NCBI GenBank assembly: GCA_016199605.1
Contig: JACQGJ010000258.1
Coordinates: 1 to 12,694, forward strand
DNA length: 12,694 nucleotides
From: Armatimonadota bacterium
GTDB lineage: Bacteria; Armatimonadota; Abditibacteriia; CG2-30-59-28
Direction: 5' to 3'
The notes under the pieces: generated by a model
The model's input: the letters and a program-made list of their open reading frames with translations, nothing else
What the model was told of the DNA's origin: nothing
Database searches by the model: none
Shown here: piece by piece, positions 1 to 6,813 of the stretch
Layout: each line of letters opens with the position of its first letter
Numbering within the stretch: position 1 is the first letter of the stretch
Program-made: the position numbers and the translations under genes

Positions 1-3000
1 GCAGCGCCCAGTCAAGGATTGGTCGGCTTTCTGCACTATTACAACTATGGCTACCGTTACGAGAACATCGATCTGATGCCTCTCGACGCTAAACTCCTCC
101 CCGCGCCCGGGAAAGCCGAGGCAACGGTGGGTCCTTCCGGGGTGGTAAAACTTCGGTGGAAAACTCCGCCTGCCCTGGAAGGGCTGTTGACCTATCGTAT
201 CTACCGAAGCGAAGGAAGCCGTTGCGAGGTGACTCGTCCGAACCAGGCCGGAGTCTCCGACGGCGAACTCTGCGAGTTCGAGGGACACCAGTTTACGGAC
301 CGGAGGACCCGAACCGGGGCGGTTTACACCTATCGAGTCACGGCTCGCGCCGGAGACCAGGAGGAGGGTCCGGCTTCCGTGCCAATGACGATCCGTCTTG
401 GCCGGGCGAGACCTCCCTTGCCGCCGATCCGGGTTGGAGCAACGAAACGCGTCGACGGTTCCGTGCGACTGCGCTGGCGCTTGCCGCCGGATAGCCGTGC
501 GGATTCGGTGCGAATCCTGATGAGCAGCTCCGCCCTCACGGCCAGGTCTCTTCGCTCCGCCACGGTCGTAGCCCCGGGTTTGCCAGTGGATCAAACTACT
601 TTTCTGACTGCGCCCGGCAGTCTCAACCATTTCGCTGTCGTCGTGCAGGACCCTGATGGGAAACAGCCCGCGTGGGCCGCCGTCGAGTCAAGACCCTCAG
701 CGCCGGAAGTGAAGCCGAAGTCGAGCTGGCCAACCAAACACCCCATGCTGATGTACGACTGGACTCAGGTGGAAGCAGCGAGGCGTAAGATCGCAACGGA
801 CGAGTCCGCGAGGAAACTCGCACAACAGACTTGCTACCAGGCCGACGCCCTCATCAAGTCGCCTCCCAACGCCCCGAAGGAGCCTGTCGATGACCACCCG
901 CTGATTGGCAGGCTGGTTCCCGTGGGACAGGCGTACGTCCTGTCCGGCGACGACAAGTACGCGAAGTGGGTGCGAGACGTGATGAGGAGCTATGCGGCTG
1001 TCTACCCGACGTGGCCGGTCGCGGGATCGGGGCGAGCGAGGATGGTGAAGACCGCGTCGGGGCTCTACGAGGCCGTGAAGTACGTTCCCATTATCTTGGC
1101 CTACGACATGACCTATGACAGCCCGGCCTATTCGAAGGAGGACCACGCAGCGATCGAGAGCGACTTTCTACGACCCGCAGTCGATCTGTTCTGGGTCAAG
1201 GACTACGCGAGCAAAGCCGACTACCGTCCGTCTGACCTTCACTACAAGTGCTACAACTTCCAGGCTTGGTTCGACGCATGCATCGGCCTAACCGGTCTTC
1301 TGCTCAGAGATGCCGACATGGTGGAGCACGCGATCGATGGACCCTATGGTTTCAAGCACCTCCTTGCCCATGACCTTCACGATGACGGCATCTTCTGGGA
1401 GCGGTCGCTCGGCTATCACAACTTCGTGCTCTCTGCGCTCTACCCGCTTCTCGAAGGCGCCTACCACTGCAACCTCGACCTGTGGCATCTGACCGTACCG
1501 GACGACTACAACAAGGATCGTGAACCGTCAGCCAACTACTGCGTCGGCGACGGCGACCACGGACCGAAGTCCATCAAGCTGATGTTCGACAGCCAGTTCT
1601 ACTTTGGCTACGGCGATCTCAGCTACGCACAGATTGCCGACAGCGACCGCGGTCCGTTGCGAGCCAGCGACCTGTATCGAACTGCATGGGTGCGATATGG
1701 CGACCCGAAGTACGCGTGGCTGATCAACAGAAACGTGGAGGCGAGACCGCCGGGTGCGCTCCACCAGGGAGACGCCGATGCTTCCGGCGATATCGCCCTC
1801 GCCTTTGACGAGGAGAACCTCTATCTCGCAGCGAAGATTACGGACAATGTTGTCAACAACTCCCATCAGGACCCGAGCGAGGTGTGGATGGGTGACGCTC
1901 TCTGGTTTGGGATCAAGTGGCGGAGTGAGCCGGGCGGCCCCTATGATTTCATCTATGGTCTGAGCCCCGGCGATTTCAAGAACGTGCCACCGGTCCCCGC
2001 GCTGTTCAACCGCTTCATCGCCCCGCACAACGGCGGAAGCAAAGGCAAGTTCAGTGTGAATAGAACTCGCGATGGTTACACCATTGAGGCGGCAATCCCC
2101 ATCAGTGAGATGACGCCGGAAGCTGACGAGAAAGGCGCCGCTTTCCGACCGAAGACGGGAGACAAGGCTGTCGTGGATTTTGTGATCTACGATTGTGATG
2201 CCGCCACCGGTTCGAGCAGCAAAGAGAAGATGGTCTCGTGGTCGTGTACCACCGACCGCTATGACTCCTCGCAGGGAGGGATGGTCCTGTTTGGCGGAGG
2301 TAGCGGAGAGGGGAAGCGTGTCGTCGCCGTTGCTATGGAGGGGAAGGCGGCTGGCAAAGCTCTCGCGGTCGACGGCGACTTGTCGGACTGGGGGACTGTG
2401 GGTTCGACCTGGGCGCAGATTCGGAAGGGCGCTGCCGTCACCACCGATTCTTCCTCTTCCGGCCCCGGTCTGCATTCACTCTTCCACGCGGAACCCAAAC
2501 CAGGGGAAGGGGCCTTCGACCTGAAGGGCAAGTCCTTCTGCAATAACGGCGTGCTTCAGGCGGGTTGTTCGCTTTTCCCTTCCACGGGTTTCGCCCTCCT
2601 GCGCGAGCGTCTCGATGATCAAGGGCGCGTTCCGCTCGAGGCCACCTGCGCCACGCTCAACTTTGGACCTTATGGCGGCGGGCACGGCCATCCCGACAAG
2701 CTCTCCCTTGTGCTTTACGCCGGCGGCAAGCAGTGGATACCCGACTTCGGCTCTTGCGGGTACGACTCCGTCGAAAAGGGAACGTGGACCGCTCAGACGA
2801 TCTCCCACAACACCATCGTTGTCGATGGCGTCAGCCAGTATCCCACCGGCGAAGGCAACCCCACCTGGCCGTGCGATACGTCCGACCGACAGGCGCGCGC
2901 CTACCTCGACTTCTTCCACTGCGACGAGTTGATGAAGTCTGCCGGCGCTCACTGCGACTCGGTCTATCCGGGAGTTCACCTGTCGCGTACCGTCTGTCTC

Positions 3001-3576
3001 GTGGGCGACACGCTGTTCGACTTCTACCAGGTGAAGTCGGAGGCGAGTCATCAGTATGATTACACGCTGCACATTGACGGCTCATTGCTCGAAAGCTCGA
3101 CGACCTTGTCCCCAAGAGATGGAACCCTCGGCGAAAAGTGCGGCTATCAGCACGTCGACCGCGTGCGCGAGGGGATCATGGACACTCCCATCATCACAAC
3201 CTGGGGCGACGACTCGAAGAAGCTTCGTTTGACGGGACGCGCCGCCAAAGGAACGACCGTCCTCGTCGGTGAAGGACTCACCAATTCGCTGACGGGGAAG
3301 ATGCCCATGCTGATCTTGCGACGGCAGGGCAAGGACACGCTCTTCGCCGTTGCCGCTCAACCCTTTACTCAGGGGACGCCCTCTGTAGTTCAGTGGATCG
3401 ACACCGGCAAGGACGAAGTCGCCGCTGCCACGATGGCTGAAGGCGACTCTCAAGTCCTCGTTGTTTTCAATGGCTCCGGCAAACCCGTGACGGTGGAGGG
3501 GTTCCAGGTGAAGGGCAGATTGGGAGTGAGGAGAGTGAAGGGAGGGAGAACTATCGCCTCAGCAGAAGCAGATTGA
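1..3576 (+). CDS. Modular heparinase II/III-like polysaccharide lyase, 5' end cut by window
   Basis: This is a probable extracytoplasmic polysaccharide lyase acting on uronic-acid-containing glycans. The frame is open from base 1, so the true start and any signal peptide lie upstream; the TTG at 19 is only the first start-like codon. Residues are counted from that TTG. Two fibronectin III-like domains lie at about 28-128 and 131-225. The alpha/alpha toroid of the heparinase II/III family spans about 240-570, with YNFQAW (412-417) and GYHN (465-468) where this fold carries catalytic Asn/His/Tyr. A CBM9-like carbohydrate-binding domain (about 583-758; DEENLYLAAKITD, GYTIEAAIP) interrupts the lyase. 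The C-terminal beta-sandwich runs from about 816, with GGGHGHPDKLSLVLYA (886-901) and SHNTIVVDG (929-937). The family call is firm. The substrate cannot be read from sequence, and catalytic residues are assigned by analogy. At more than 1185 residues it is much longer than a bare lyase because of the added modules. Confidence 0.85.
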   Translation, partial: AAPSQGLVGFLHYYNYGYRYENIDLMPLDAKLLPAPGKAEATVGPSGVVKLRWKTPPALEGLLTYRIYRSEGSRCEVTRPNQAGVSDGELCEFEGHQFTDRRTRTGAVYTYRVTARAGDQEEGPASVPMTIRLGRARPPLPPIRVGATKRVDGSVRLRWRLPPDSRADSVRILMSSSALTARSLRSATVVAPGLPVDQTTFLTAPGSLNHFAVVVQDPDGKQPAWAAVESRPSAPEVKPKSSWPTKHPMLMYDWTQVEAARRKIATDESARKLAQQTCYQADALIKSPPNAPKEPVDDHPLIGRLVPVGQAYVLSGDDKYAKWVRDVMRSYAAVYPTWPVAGSGRARMVKTASGLYEAVKYVPIILAYDMTYDSPAYSKEDHAAIESDFLRPAVDLFWVKDYASKADYRPSDLHYKCYNFQAWFDACIGLTGLLLRDADMVEHAIDGPYGFKHLLAHDLHDDGIFWERSLGYHNFVLSALYPLLEGAYHCNLDLWHLTVPDDYNKDREPSANYCVGDGDHGPKSIKLMFDSQFYFGYGDLSYAQIADSDRGPLRASDLYRTAWVRYGDPKYAWLINRNVEARPPGALHQGDADASGDIALAFDEENLYLAAKITDNVVNNSHQDPSEVWMGDALWFGIKWRSEPGGPYDFIYGLSPGDFKNVPPVPALFNRFIAPHNGGSKGKFSVNRTRDGYTIEAAIPISEMTPEADEKGAAFRPKTGDKAVVDFVIYDCDAATGSSSKEKMVSWSCTTDRYDSSQGGMVLFGGGSGEGKRVVAVAMEGKAAGKALAVDGDLSDWGTVGSTWAQIRKGAAVTTDSSSSGPGLHSLFHAEPKPGEGAFDLKGKSFCNNGVLQAGCSLFPSTGFALLRERLDDQGRVPLEATCATLNFGPYGGGHGHPDKLSLVLYAGGKQWIPDFGSCGYDSVEKGTWTAQTISHNTIVVDGVSQYPTGEGNPTWPCDTSDRQARAYLDFFHCDELMKSAGAHCDSVYPGVHLSRTVCLVGDTLFDFYQVKSEASHQYDYTLHIDGSLLESSTTLSPRDGTLGEKCGYQHVDRVREGIMDTPIITTWGDDSKKLRLTGRAAKGTTVLVGEGLTNSLTGKMPMLILRRQGKDTLFAVAAQPFTQGTPSVVQWIDTGKDEVAAATMAEGDSQVLVVFNGSGKPVTVEGFQVKGRLGVRRVKGGRTIASAEAD

Positions 3577-4005
3577 CAAAGTCCCGGCGGGCGCGTGGTT
3601 CAAGGCGGCTACCCGTCAACGTCGACGTGCAGTTCACCCGGCGGTCTATGCCGTGACTGGCGCGCCGGAGAGAGGTCGTTGTTCCTCGACAGCGCCTTCC
3701 TCAACGAGAGCCCCACGCAACAACTGAACTGGCGAATCAGCGACTGTGAAGACATCACCTTGTTCCAGGCAATCGCGGGCAACCGGCTTGAATCTGTGCC
3801 TTCCCTTGTCCACGTGATCGGCGGCCGGCATATCGCTCTCTTCAACAGTGCAGTCACAAACACTGCGACCGTCATCACCGAAGAGCCCCACGGTTGGAGC
3901 GCCGGAGCTGCCAGCACCGACCGCGGCTTCACGCGACAAACAGCCTGGATTCTGGGGAAGTCTGGTCGCGGTCGCCACGACACCTCCTCGAGTGTTGACG
4001 AATAG
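3577..4005 (+). other. Open reading stretch in frame with the lyase after its TGA; possible lost C-terminal extension
   Basis: After the TGA of the lyase the same frame stays open for 142 codons to a TAG at 4003-4005. No ATG lies in this frame and no ribosome-binding site marks an independent start; the first candidate is GTG 3595. From about 3660 the frame has coding-like composition by a rough hand count: third positions mostly G/C, second positions about half. It includes plausible protein text such as LNWRISDCEDITLFQAIAG. I recognise no family. It could be a former extension of the lyase cut by a nonsense change, a small unknown gene, or chance openness, which is common at this G+C. The rest of the gap, 4006-4270, holds the REPIN-like repeat and the promoter described separately and shows no gene. 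Confidence 0.25.
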
Positions 4006-4118
4006 CGGACCGAGACGGCTGGACAGTGTATGTTTCACCTCTTGCCGCTCAGAATTCTCGAGAAACGCAAAGACATGTGTGCATTTTCTATTCTGATGTC
4101 GCCAACCTCGCAGCCACG

Positions 4119-4205
4119 GGTAGGGAACGGTCGCCGTGCCGTTCCTGTCACGGTAGGAACGAAACGTATCGCCCGGCAGGAACGGCACGGCGACCGTTCC
4201 CTACC
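4119..4205. repeat. REPIN-like element: perfect 29-bp inverted repeat with a 29-nt spacer
   Basis: Bases 4119-4147 are the exact reverse complement of 4177-4205, separated by 29 nt. Each arm is also a palindrome: GGAACGG, 8 nt, CCGTTCC (4124-4130 with 4139-4145, and 4179-4185 with 4194-4200). This is the architecture of two head-to-head REP units, called a REPIN or BIME. A further partial copy bridges arm and spacer (GTTCCT 4141-4146 with AGGAAC 4155-4160). No T-run follows the stem on either strand, so an ordinary intrinsic terminator is unlikely. The element lies between the lyase gene and the next promoter, a typical extragenic position. No RAYT transposase is in the window. Confidence 0.8.
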
Positions 4206-4250
4206 GCGCAAACCTCACATTGGATAATGCACACGGAGGTGTATTCCCTC

Positions 4251-4279
4251 TTCGGCAATCTCGCGGAAAATGTTATGAT
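4251..4279 (+). promoter_or_regulatory. Putative sigma-70 promoter with extended -10
   Basis: TGtTATGAT at 4271-4279 matches an extended -10 (TGn plus five of six TATAAT bases). Seventeen bases upstream of the hexamer lies TTCGGC (4251-4256), a poor -35 element, as is common when the -10 is extended. Transcription would start near 4286, giving a leader of about 80 nt before the dehydrogenase ATG at 4368. This is the only good promoter I see ahead of the four-gene operon. Confidence 0.5.
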
Positions 4280-4308
4280 GGCGGGGTGGTCCGAGTGTTC
4301 AATAACGT

Positions 4309-4325
4309 CGAGCTCTGTGAGTTCG
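4309..4325 (+). promoter_or_regulatory. Small stem-loop in the operon leader
   Basis: CGAGCTC (4309-4315) pairs with GAGTTCG (4319-4325) over seven base pairs, including one G-U, with a 3-nt loop. It sits in the predicted leader about 27 nt before the ribosome-binding site. It may be fortuitous, and no known riboswitch class is recognisable. Confidence 0.2.
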
Positions 4326-4352
4326 CCGTTTGCCAGTGTCAAGATTCATATT

Positions 4353-4358
4353 AAGGAG
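4353..4358 (+). promoter_or_regulatory. Ribosome-binding site that fixes the dehydrogenase start
   Basis: AAGGAG lies nine bases before ATG 4368. It decides for this start over the longer open frame beginning at 4026, which would have to translate through the REPIN-like repeat. Confidence 0.8.
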
Positions 4359-4367
4359 ATTTCGCAA

Positions 4368-5411
4368 ATGGCGAAAAAGGTATGTGTAGGCGTCATCGGG
4401 GCCGGAGGTATCGCAGGCACCCATATCAAGTACTTGCAGCAGATCGAGGGAGTGGAGGTCGTCGCGGTGTGCGACATCCGGGAAGACGCCCTCAAACGGA
4501 CGGCGGAATCCTTCAACATCGCGAAGACGTTCGCCAACCATAGGGACCTCGTGGCTCTCAAGGAACTGCACGCCGTCACGGTTTGCACTCCCAACTACTT
4601 CCACGCGGAGCCTACCATCGACGCCCTGAAAGCCGGCAAACACGTCATGGTCGAGAAGCCGATGTCGATGACTGTCAAGGAGTCAGAAGCGATGGTGGCG
4701 ACTGCGAGACAAACGGGCCGCAAGCTGGTCATTGGGTTCCAGTCCCGGTATTCGCCCGCGGCACAGATGATCCAACGTTCCGTCGAAGCAGGCGAATTGG
4801 GGAAGGTCCTTTACTCCCGCTGTCAGGCCTTGCGGAGACGCGGGATACCCAGTTGGGGAGTCTTCGGCCAGAAGTCTTTGCAGGGCGGAGGGCCGCTAAT
4901 CGACATCGGGGTGCATATCATCGAGGTGGCGCACTACCTGATGGGTCGCCCGCAGCCGATTTCTGCGTCGGCCTCCTGTTACACATATCTCGGGGACAAG
5001 CCGTCAAAAGTCAAGTCTGCCTGGGGAGCCTGGGATCACGAGACCTATACTGTGGAGGACTTGGCCGTCGGTCTGGTTCGCTTTGACAACGGCGCCACCT
5101 TGTTCATCGAGGCCAGCTTTGCTGCGCACCTCGAGAGCGATGTCTTCAACTTCACCTTGATGGGGGACAAGGGCGGCGCCTCGTTCGACCCGCCGAGAAT
5201 CTACAAGGACGAGGCCGGAACCATGTTCAATATGGTCCCCCATTTCGTGGGCAGCGAAGACCAGTTTGCTCTGAAGATGCAGGACTTCATCGCTGTTGTC
5301 CGGGGAGAAAAGAAATCGACGGCTCCCGGCGAGGACGGTCTTACCGTTCAGAAAATCCTCGAGGGCGTCTATAAGAGCGCCGAGACCGGCAAAGAAGTAA
5401 GAATCAAGTAA
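4368..5411 (+). CDS. Gfo/Idh/MocA family NAD(P)-dependent oxidoreductase (first copy)
   Basis: A cytoplasmic sugar or polyol dehydrogenase of 347 residues, the usual family length. The N-terminal Rossmann fold carries GAGGIAG (11-17) and an acidic residue after the second strand (VCD, Asp36), which usually indicates NAD preference. The family signature EKP (96-98) supplies the catalytic Lys97. The C-terminal domain shows GGGPLIDIGVH (173-183) with Asp179 and His183, where the family places its substrate-binding acid and catalytic His. It opens a four-gene operon; the FAD-subunit gene begins 29 bases after its stop. Family members oxidise hydroxyls on sugars, inositols or nucleotide sugars, and the substrate here is unknown. 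The nearby polysaccharide lyase gene makes a uronate-derived or other glycan-derived sugar a reasonable guess. Confidence 0.88.
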   Translation: MAKKVCVGVIGAGGIAGTHIKYLQQIEGVEVVAVCDIREDALKRTAESFNIAKTFANHRDLVALKELHAVTVCTPNYFHAEPTIDALKAGKHVMVEKPMSMTVKESEAMVATARQTGRKLVIGFQSRYSPAAQMIQRSVEAGELGKVLYSRCQALRRRGIPSWGVFGQKSLQGGGPLIDIGVHIIEVAHYLMGRPQPISASASCYTYLGDKPSKVKSAWGAWDHETYTVEDLAVGLVRFDNGATLFIEASFAAHLESDVFNFTLMGDKGGASFDPPRIYKDEAGTMFNMVPHFVGSEDQFALKMQDFIAVVRGEKKSTAPGEDGLTVQKILEGVYKSAETGKEVRIK

Positions 5412-5428
5412 TCCGTTCATCACTTACC

Positions 5429-5433
5429 GGAGG
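5429..5433 (+). promoter_or_regulatory. Ribosome-binding site for a TTG start
   Basis: GGAGG with a 7-nt spacer precedes TTG 5441. It supports this unusual initiation codon, since no ATG lies in frame nearby. Confidence 0.75.
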
Positions 5434-5440
5434 TGTTTGG

Positions 5441-6295
5441 TTGAAGCCGTTCGAGTACCACGAACCGAAGTCAACGGCCGAGGCGGTCGGCTTGTTGTCG
5501 AAGTTGGGCCCTTCAGTCAAGATCCTGGCAGGGGGGACTGACCTCATCATTCAGATGGAGCAGCGCACCTGTATGCCGCGGCACGTCGTCAACGTCATGC
5601 GGATTCCCGAGCTTCAGGGAGTCTCGGGTCGGTCCGGAACGATCACGATCGGGGCCGCCACCAGCCTGCGGGAGGTCGAAACCAGCCCATTGCTGCGAGA
5701 CAAGGCGCCGGTTCTTTGTGAGGCCGTGTCAACCATTGGATCCATCCAGATCCGCAACCTGGCAACAGTGGGTGGCAACCTGTGCAATGCCGCGCCCTCC
5801 GCGGATGCCGCGCCTCCCCTGCTGATTCTTGAGGCGAGAGTGCGGACCGTCGGTCCCCAGGGCGAACGAGACCTCCCGCTGAAGGAATTCTTCAAGGGGC
5901 CGCGGCAAACGGCCCTCCAGGCCGACGAGCTTCTTGCAGCGATAGAGATCCCCGAGCCGCCCTGCGGGTTTAGAGGCATCTACTACAAACAAAGCCCCCG
6001 GTATGCAATGGACATTGCGATTGTCGGTGTGGCAGTCGGGGTGCTTCGCAGCAACGGCAAATGCGACGAGGCCAGGATTTCCCTTGGCGCTGTCGCACCG
6101 ATACCTTTGCGAGTCGCCGAGGCGGAGGCAATTCTCAACGGCAACTCGCCGGAGGAAAGGTTAGTGAACACTGCCGCCGAGATCTCGCGGGACGCGGCGA
6201 AACCGATCAGCGACGTTCGCGCCTCAGCCGATTACCGGAGAGCCATGGTCGAGACGCTCGTGCGCCGCGGCTTGAACACACTGTTGAGCAACTAA
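5441..6295 (+). CDS. FAD-binding subunit of a molybdenum hydroxylase (xanthine dehydrogenase/CO dehydrogenase medium-subunit family)
   Basis: This 284-residue protein matches the normal length of the CoxM/XdhB/HcrB-type flavoprotein subunit, which passes electrons from iron-sulfur clusters to an external acceptor through FAD. FAD-binding motifs are intact: LAGGTD (29-34) near the N-terminus, and the second pyrophosphate loop TIGSIQIRNLATVGGNLCNA (98-117) followed by PSADAAPPLL. The C-terminal CO-dehydrogenase-flavoprotein domain follows from about 170. Start is TTG with a strong Shine-Dalgarno. It lies 29 bases after the first Gfo/Idh gene and 11 bases before the 2Fe-2S subunit start, so cotranscription is very likely. 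The usual third partner, the large molybdopterin subunit, is not encoded in this window. The substrate is therefore unknown. Confidence 0.9.
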   Translation: MKPFEYHEPKSTAEAVGLLSKLGPSVKILAGGTDLIIQMEQRTCMPRHVVNVMRIPELQGVSGRSGTITIGAATSLREVETSPLLRDKAPVLCEAVSTIGSIQIRNLATVGGNLCNAAPSADAAPPLLILEARVRTVGPQGERDLPLKEFFKGPRQTALQADELLAAIEIPEPPCGFRGIYYKQSPRYAMDIAIVGVAVGVLRSNGKCDEARISLGAVAPIPLRVAEAEAILNGNSPEERLVNTAAEISRDAAKPISDVRASADYRRAMVETLVRRGLNTLLSN

Positions 6296-6300
6296 GGGGG
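6294..6300 (+). promoter_or_regulatory. Ribosome-binding site favouring TTG 6307
   Basis: AAGGGGG overlaps the stop codon of the FAD-subunit gene and lies six bases before TTG 6307. The adjacent in-frame GTG at 6304 would leave only three bases, so TTG is preferred. The start context TTGAAG repeats that of the preceding gene. Confidence 0.6.
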
Positions 6301-6306
6301 CCTGTG

Positions 6307-6777
6307 TTGAAGACTTACCCGATTGAGCTTACCGTTAACGGGGAGAAATACTCGCTGGAAGTAGAGGGCCGGGAACGGCTCCTGGAGGTGGTCCGTAGCC
6401 GGCTGAATATAACGGGCCCGAAAGAGGGCTGTTCCACCGGAGACTGCGGCGCTTGCACCATGGTCGTCAACGGCAAGCCGGTGACCTCTTGTCTGGTGTT
6501 GGCGGTCGCGGTCAACGGAGCCGAGGTGACGACGGTTGAGGGGATCGGCAACGCCGCAAAGCTCGATCCCGTCCAGAAGGCTTTTGTTGAGCACGGCGGC
6601 ATCCAGTGTGGAATCTGCACACCAGGGTTTGTAGTGATGACAAAAGCCTTCCTCGAAGAGAACCCACACCCCACCGAGGAGGAGATCCGGTTCGGGCTTT
6701 CGGGCAACTTGTGCCGGTGTACCGGTTACGCCAAGATCGTTGAATCAGTCATGGCGGTAGCTGCGAGTGACGCATAG
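6307..6777 (+). CDS. 2Fe-2S iron-sulfur subunit of a molybdenum hydroxylase (CoxS/XdhC/HcrC family)
   Basis: The 156-residue protein has the full length and both cluster domains of the small subunit. The N-terminal plant-ferredoxin-like domain binds one 2Fe-2S cluster through Cys42, Cys47, Cys50 and Cys62 (GCSTGDCGAC and TSC). The C-terminal helical domain binds the second cluster through Cys101, Cys104, Cys136 and Cys138 (CGICTPG and LCRCTG). All eight ligands are present, so the protein should be functional. In the complex it relays electrons from the molybdenum site to the FAD subunit, whose gene is immediately upstream. Its frame stays open upstream to 6061, inside the FAD-subunit gene, but that part is a shadow reading; the ribosome-binding site and family alignment both put the start at 6307. 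The large catalytic subunit gene normally found next is missing. Confidence 0.92.
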   Translation: MKTYPIELTVNGEKYSLEVEGRERLLEVVRSRLNITGPKEGCSTGDCGACTMVVNGKPVTSCLVLAVAVNGAEVTTVEGIGNAAKLDPVQKAFVEHGGIQCGICTPGFVVMTKAFLEENPHPTEEEIRFGLSGNLCRCTGYAKIVESVMAVAASDA

Positions 6778-6801
6778 CTGCGCGCGGCAGGTGGTCCCCG
6801 C

Positions 6802-6805
6802 GAGG
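6802..6805 (+). promoter_or_regulatory. Ribosome-binding site choosing ATG 6814
   Basis: GAGG lies eight bases before ATG 6814. The upstream in-frame GTG at 6805 overlaps this site and has no good Shine-Dalgarno of its own, so ATG is the likely start. Confidence 0.6.
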
Positions 6806-6813
6806 TGACAAGG

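Noticed and set aside
1528..2475. Long antisense open frame (315 codons) opposite the lyase
   Set aside because: It lies opposite a confidently coding region with conserved motifs. Its translation shows no family features, and long antisense frames are expected at this G+C.
3646..4188. 180-codon minus-strand frame in the lyase-dehydrogenase gap
   Set aside because: It runs into the inverted repeat, has no recognisable motif or ribosome-binding site, and its composition fits coding less well than the plus-strand frame.
4119..4205. Intrinsic terminator for the lyase gene
   Set aside because: The stem is strong but has a 29-nt spacer and no T-run on either side. Internally palindromic arms fit a REPIN-like repeat better.
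4026..4367. Upstream extension of the first Gfo/Idh gene, open in frame from 4026
   Set aside because: It would translate the REPIN-like repeat and the promoter, and it lacks a ribosome-binding site. ATG 4368 has AAGGAG at ideal spacing and matches the family N-terminus.
6061..6306. Upstream extension of the 2Fe-2S subunit inside the FAD-subunit gene
   Set aside because: It overlaps a well-supported gene in another frame. The family N-terminus begins right after TTG 6307.
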